A stretch of DNA of 64,000 nucleotides, from positions 17,202 to 81,201 of the forward strand of contig JAFZDU010000124.1 of assembly GCA_017561025.1 (NCBI GenBank), read 5' to 3'. The DNA is from Bacteroidales bacterium (GTDB taxonomy: Bacteria > Bacteroidota > Bacteroidia > Bacteroidales > F082). Below are positions 63,845-64,000 of the stretch, in pieces. The translations under genes and the position numbers were made by a program. Within the stretch, counting starts at the first letter, position 1. The number at the start of each line of letters is the position of its first letter. The notes below the pieces were generated by a model. The model searched no databases. It saw nothing but the letters and a program-made list of their open reading frames with translations, and was not told the DNA's origin.

Positions 63845-63996
63845 AATTCAGAATTCTATAAGGGGATTTCTATAAATTGCTTTGCAAATGATTTATGAAT
63901 TTTTCTTTGAGAAGATTTTTGTTTTTCTTGAAAGAACATAGCGAGCTATGTGATTGAAAGAAAGGCGAAAAGATTCCAAGAAAAAACATAAAGCAT
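63845..63996. repeat. Imperfect inverted repeat centred on CATAGCGAGCTATG at the right edge
   Basis: After a short GAATTCAGAATTC-type unit (63845-63857), the region from about 63895 to the end holds two T/A-rich arms (TTTTTCTTTGAGAAG..., ...AGATTCCAAGAAAAA) around the near-palindromic centre ACATAGCGAGCTATGT. The arms pair imperfectly over about 40 bases each. No coding potential. It looks like a dispersed repeat or an untranslated structured element and is cut by the window edge. Confidence 0.6.
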
Positions 63997-64000
63997 GCAA

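Noticed and set aside
1-64000. tRNA, rRNA, transposase or phage genes
   Set aside because: No cloverleaf, ribosomal RNA, transposase or integrase sequence was recognised on either strand by reading.

Overview
The window looks like chromosomal DNA of a low-GC member of the Bacteroidota, most likely order Bacteroidales. The reasons are a SusC/SusD pair, type IX secretion (T9SS) C-terminal sorting domains on at least five secreted proteins, a purH-mreB-mreC-mreD cluster, Bacteroides-type promoter boxes (TAnnTTTG) ahead of many genes, and mature secreted proteins that begin with Gln. I saw no rRNA, tRNA, CRISPR array, phage or transposase gene. The coding is dense, with about 51 genes supported.

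Layout. (1) 1-7.9 kb, plus strand: the 3' part of a T9SS-exported subtilisin, a polysaccharide flippase, dut, a TPR protein, a DUF4292-type lipoprotein, an EnvC-like murein-hydrolase activator and a 43-residue lipoprotein. (2) 7.9-19.6 kb, minus strand: a lipoprotein glutaminyl cyclase, a TonB-dependent barrel protein, mgsA, and a SusC-SusD-PNGase F-like operon closed by a strong terminator. (3) 19.7-34.3 kb: mostly housekeeping genes (radA, topA, polA, acpP-fabF-rnc, yraN, metG) plus a Fic protein and a ferredoxin-type protein. (4) 34.4-40.4 kb, minus strand: a tightly packed run of rpiB, a LutB-like Fe-S protein, a secreted M28 peptidase and a second PNGase F-like protein. (5) 40.43-40.83 kb: a 404-bp AT-rich gap with a dense cluster of DnaA-box-like nonamers, my best candidate for the chromosomal replication origin. 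(6) 40.8-46.4 kb: a glycosyltransferase, a flippase-like membrane protein, ruvC, a degenerate arginase-family protein, rlmH, a 76-residue orphan and a lipoprotein nitroreductase. (7) 46.5-52.5 kb, minus strand: purH-mreBCD followed by two TlpA-like lipoproteins where mrdA-rodA would often stand. (8) 52.7-64 kb: recJ, a LysE-type exporter with a GH3 protein, a small outer-membrane barrel protein, a lamin-tail protein with a type B sorting domain, asd-ribF and a secreted C69 dipeptidase.

How the genes fit together. The accessory theme is extracellular use of glycoproteins and peptides: two PNGase F-like amidases, three exported peptidases and a SusCD importer. T9SS would carry several of these to the surface, and the glutaminyl cyclase would cap the many exported proteins whose first mature residue is Gln. 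The most unusual features are the origin candidate, the PNGase F pair (one copy has a Gln in place of a catalytic-site Glu), and several families of short repeats. Some of these repeats have entered coding sequence and now form the signal peptide of one lipoprotein and a linker in DNA polymerase I.

All calls come from reading the sequence and from remembered family features; no database search was run.
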